Origin: Candidatus Aenigmatarchaeota archaeon
GTDB taxonomy: Archaea > Aenigmatarchaeota > Aenigmatarchaeia > CG10238-14 > SCSR01
Assembly (NCBI GenBank): GCA_018304615.1
Contig: JAGVVV010000006.1
Coordinates: forward strand, 1 to 58,926
Length of the DNA: 58,926 nucleotides
Direction: 5' to 3'
The notes below the pieces were generated by a model. It saw nothing but the letters and a program-made list of their open reading frames with translations, was not told the DNA's origin and made no database searches. The translations under genes were made by a program, and so were the position numbers. Shown piece after piece: positions 56,094 through 58,926 of this stretch (positions are counted from its first letter, which is position 1; each line of letters starts with the position of its first letter).

Positions 56094-57404
56094 TCATTTA
56101 AATGGAACCCAATCTAAAACACCGCTACCACTCAGATCTCTGCAAACTCCCTTGGCAGGGTCTCTGCAATGGCCGGCGCAACAAAGATTAGACGGACATT
56201 GGCTGTTGTCGGAGCATGCTGGTGTCGTAGGCACTTTTATTTCGGAAGCAGAGCAAAGAACTCCGCTTGACAAGTAAACAGGTGTGAACGATATGTCTGA
56301 ATTGTCAGATGACTTTACAAACAAGTCCACTGAATCGCCTGGTTTAATAGTTACAGGCAGCTTATTCTGAACTGCGAAGTTACTTTGAGAATTTATTCCA
56401 ACTAAGCTTGCTGAGCTGTCTCCATTATTGGTTATAGTTAGTTTCGTGATGTCGCCTGCGACTGACGGTGAAATTTGAAGGTTGGGACCTTTCACTTGGT
56501 TGACGATGTTAAAGCTGGTGGATGAGTAAATGGGTTTCATGGCCAAGGCGTCCATGAAATTGTGGGTTTGGTTTATTTGAGTTTTTGTAATGTATTTTGA
56601 ATTGAGCAGCAGGATGTCGTATAATGGCTGCTCTATGACTTGATTTTGGAAGGGCACTGATGCACGCCATGGTTTACTTACTGATTTTTCTAAATAGAAA
56701 ACACATTTCCTATCATAGTTTATGGTGACATTGGCAGAACCGGTGGCCGATGGGGTAAAGGTATTGCCTGAAACAGTTCCAGTATTAGAAGAGATACCGC
56801 CGCCTGATGCGCAGATAACAGTCCCATAAGTGTAGAGGAACTTAGTTTGTCGGGGAAGCCAGTTGTAAATTGAGGATTTGTAAATAGTTATACCTGGAGC
56901 AACTTCAGGATCAGCGTTCATAGAATCTGGTGGAGTATATTGTTGACCCAAGCCAGTAATATTTCCAGCGATAGGGCTGGCTCTCTTTTGGTTGGCCTTT
57001 AAAATTATGTTTTTGAATTCATCTTCGCTCACAAAACTTATTGGTGGCGAATCCTGAGGACCACCTTTACCATACCATTCACCTTTCGGTACAGTGGATT
57101 GCAAAGTAATAGGTGTGCCGGCACAAACAGAACCAGAAGAAGGAATAACTTGATTGCCTACAGAAAAAACAGGATTAAGATAAGTGCTTAATCCAAGTTC
57201 AATAACTGAGTTGAAACCCAAAGGTTTAATGTTGGCGAAACAACCGCCCATTTGATTGCACAATTCTGCAGAAAAAGTTGCGCTTGTTGGACTTGGAGGC
57301 TGCTGGTCATTCGTCTGGGGGGAAGATGCTGAAAAAACCAGAGCAACTATAGAGAAAAAACTTATAAGAATCATGGAGAATGTTAGGAATAGTTTGATTT
57401 TCAT
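56094..57404 (-). CDS. secreted protein with disulfide-rich tail
   Basis: 436 residues. A signal peptide (LFLTFSMILISFFSIVALVF), a long beta-type domain with few cysteines, and a C-terminal cluster (ACSDNSQCPSNLCCAGHCRD, with SQCPSNLCC). No C-terminal anchor. It stops four bases inside a possible start of the next gene, so translational coupling is possible. Family unknown. Confidence 0.65.
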   Translation of the reverse strand: MKIKLFLTFSMILISFFSIVALVFSASSPQTNDQQPPSPTSATFSAELCNQMGGCFANIKPLGFNSVIELGLSTYLNPVFSVGNQVIPSSGSVCAGTPITLQSTVPKGEWYGKGGPQDSPPISFVSEDEFKNIILKANQKRASPIAGNITGLGQQYTPPDSMNADPEVAPGITIYKSSIYNWLPRQTKFLYTYGTVICASGGGISSNTGTVSGNTFTPSATGSANVTINYDRKCVFYLEKSVSKPWRASVPFQNQVIEQPLYDILLLNSKYITKTQINQTHNFMDALAMKPIYSSTSFNIVNQVKGPNLQISPSVAGDITKLTITNNGDSSASLVGINSQSNFAVQNKLPVTIKPGDSVDLFVKSSDNSDISFTPVYLSSGVLCSASEIKVPTTPACSDNSQCPSNLCCAGHCRDPAKGVCRDLSGSGVLDWVPFK

Positions 57405-57462
57405 CTAAAATTAATTCATTTTTTTAATATTTTAATCTTTGTTATTATTTTAAAGAATCAGT

Positions 57463-58422
57463 TTAGCCGCAACCGCCCGATGCTACAGTTCCAGAGCTTG
57501 AAGTGATAGTTTGAGAGCACTCGGCTGGTGGGGTAGTGAAGCCATTACATATCGCCTGCTTGAATGAATCCGAAGATCTGCCTCCATTATACAGAACATT
57601 GTTTATGAGAAGAGTTGGCGACCCTGAGATTCCGTATTGGTTAACAAGTTTTTCATCTGCTTTCAACAGATCTAAACCTTCACTTCCACTCGAACAGATC
57701 TGAATCTTTGAAGCGTCTATTCCCGCATTAGTCGCTGCGGTCTTCCAACAGTTTTCAAGCGCTGTCTCGTCGCTTCTGACAGAAGGACAATCAGTATTAA
57801 ACTTCTCCAGGTATTTCCAATAAGTCTTCGAGTCGTAGTATTTCATGATGCAGATTTGCCTCAAATCCTCTTTTGCCTCAGTCGAGCCGTGAAGGGATTG
57901 TATCGAATCGATTGTATTTCCTCCGACACTGGCGATGAATCTAATCTTGAAGTCTGCCTTATCTCCAAGGATGTCGAATACAGGCTTCATCAAACTCTCG
58001 GCTTGAATTCCGTAAGGACAGAAGCTCATCACATACAAATCGACAGTAGGCTTGGATGTTTTAGGAACCTCAGTTTGAGTCTGCGTGGCATTAGAAAGCT
58101 GGTTCAAATCAAGAGGCTGTGAGATGAACAGGAAGTTTCCGTCCTTGGTGATGTAGACAGGAATCTGTTTTCCTTGGTAGAGTGTAGTCACTTTGTAAAG
58201 ACCGCCACTTTCCTGGACAGAAACAAGCGAACATGAACCAGATTCGATCAGATTTTTATTGATGTAATTGACAACTCTGTTTCCAGCTTCCTCACTTCCT
58301 ATTCCAGGACCGACAAATGAAACTTTTCCGAAAAGAACTCCGAGGAAAAGAGACGCGAAGACCAGAGTCAAGAGTTGCCATACGATCACTTTCTTAAAAA
58401 CAGAATGTTTTTCCTCAGGCAT
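57463..58422 (-). CDS. membrane-anchored DsbA/GILT-like thioredoxin
   Basis: An N-terminal helix (VIVWQLLTLVFASLFLGVLF) is followed by a domain with DLYVMSFCPYGIQAESLMKP (CPYG; one cysteine, no CxxC) and the C-terminal QYGISGSPTLLINNVLYNGG cis-Pro loop. Several other cysteines (ICIMK, NTDCPS, ENCW, IQICSS, ICNG) are distributed as in GILT-type proteins. It probably acts on disulfides outside the cell, next to the half-size CcdA gene. Confidence 0.75.
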   Translation of the reverse strand: MPEEKHSVFKKVIVWQLLTLVFASLFLGVLFGKVSFVGPGIGSEEAGNRVVNYINKNLIESGSCSLVSVQESGGLYKVTTLYQGKQIPVYITKDGNFLFISQPLDLNQLSNATQTQTEVPKTSKPTVDLYVMSFCPYGIQAESLMKPVFDILGDKADFKIRFIASVGGNTIDSIQSLHGSTEAKEDLRQICIMKYYDSKTYWKYLEKFNTDCPSVRSDETALENCWKTAATNAGIDASKIQICSSGSEGLDLLKADEKLVNQYGISGSPTLLINNVLYNGGRSSDSFKQAICNGFTTPPAECSQTITSSSGTVASGGCG

Positions 58423-58494
58423 TTACATCCGATTTACATTTCATCTCGTTATTATTTAAAAATAGCAGTTTTTTCATAAGCCTGTTATATTTTT

Positions 58495-58818
58495 CTAGCC
58501 GAACGTGAACGTGTAAAGCCTGAATGCAATTATGACTATACCACCTATTCTTCCCGCCCAAATCTTCACATCATACGCCACATCGGAAAGCACGCTATTC
58601 AATGCTATCCCGAAGGCTGCGAAAATCAGGGAAAATCCTAATACAAAGAATGCGGCGTTCAGAAAAACTTTCAATCTCGTTTTCGTTTGTTTCTTGATCT
58701 CCTCGATGCTGATTCCAGAGAGATATGAGAGATAACCAGGGATGAGAGGCAAGACGCAGGGGGAAAAGAAAGAGAGGATTCCTGCGATGAAAGATATCGA
58801 AACCGAAAGATCTGACAC
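58495..58818 (-). CDS. CcdA-like protein, half length
   Basis: 107 residues: the N-terminal half of a CcdA-type transporter, with the first cysteine motif FFSPCVLPLIPGYLSYL and three helices. It ends LYTFTFG and stops, where the family continues with three more helices and a second cysteine. It is either a true half-size protein working as a dimer or a truncated copy of ccdA (compare the full version at 5162). Confidence 0.7.
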   Translation of the reverse strand: MSDLSVSISFIAGILSFFSPCVLPLIPGYLSYLSGISIEEIKKQTKTRLKVFLNAAFFVLGFSLIFAAFGIALNSVLSDVAYDVKIWAGRIGGIVIIAFRLYTFTFG

Positions 58819-58879
58819 AAGATCACTATCTATAAAAGATTTTTCAAATGCTTAAATTATTAATTATATACCTGATACT

Positions 58880-58926
58880 ATGGACGATTTGGAAAAAGAG
58901 GCCGACAAGGAAATAAAAAGAATAGA
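58880..58926 (+). CDS. partial frame running off the window end
   Basis: ATG 58880 begins MDDLEKEADKEIKRI, which continues beyond the last base. A TATA-like TTAATTATATA lies upstream, so a short-leader transcript is likely. The sequence is too short to assign. Confidence 0.45.
   Translation, partial: MDDLEKEADKEIKRI

Overview
This window is chromosomal DNA from an archaeon. Diagnostic archaeal genes include a UMP kinase of the archaeal PyrH type, deoxyhypusine synthase, release factor aRF1, ribosomal proteins S8e and L37e, an Sm-like protein, an archaeal ValRS, and an AsnRS paralogue without an anticodon-binding domain. Promoters look archaeal (TATA boxes, many leaderless starts), and several tRNA genes carry intron-like insertions, some outside the anticodon loop. 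Small genes, many membrane-anchored secreted proteins with poly-threonine linkers, and tRNA fragments suggest a DPANN-type lineage. Aenigmarchaeota or a relative is a guess from style, not a proven assignment.

Layout. 1-6430: intron-containing tRNA, PyrH, and a thiol-redox block (DipZ-like protein, glutaredoxin, CcdA, TlpA-like protein) with several very small genes. 6539-16200: amino-acid dehydrogenase, NAD kinase, heme-type membrane protein, MinD, cupredoxin, RnfD-like protein, M29-like aminopeptidase and the AsnRS paralogue. 16999-21950: an accessory block downstream of the 3' end of tRNA-Leu(GAG). It holds mostly unrecognised genes separated by repeats that reproduce the tRNA 3' end and are followed by hairpins. 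21990-29910: methyltransferase, DUF192 protein, surface proteins, deoxyhypusine synthase, a PadR regulator with a divergent small gene and a LUD protein, and a GH130-like gene abutting a tRNA. 29976-36850: thymidylate kinase, tRNA-Ile, tRNA-Ala, DNA polymerase IV, a 760-residue surface protein and a phosphoesterase. 36890-43221: HD hydrolase, ValRS, a small conserved-looking protein and aRF1. 43218-51244: surface proteins, CPBP protease, exported amidohydrolase and TatD. 51297-58926: S8e, DsbA-like proteins, Sm, L37e, a LAGLIDADG endonuclease beside a tRNA-Lys(UUU) 5' half, tRNA-Lys(CUU), large envelope proteins and a half-length CcdA.

Themes. (1) The cell surface is rich in cysteine-containing, C-terminally anchored proteins, matched by a large set of extracytoplasmic thiol-redox proteins. 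(2) tRNA 3' ends and tRNA-end-like fragments repeatedly border accessory genes; the 17-22 kb block looks like a cassette array with two recurring boxes and intervening hairpins. This is the best candidate for an undescribed system here. (3) The aRF1 gene encodes GGM where the catalytic GGQ is expected and appears to lack one base just after its start codon. (4) Two putative operator families each recur at separate promoters. Several apparent frameshifts (epimerase, a membrane protein, aRF1) could be real or assembly errors.
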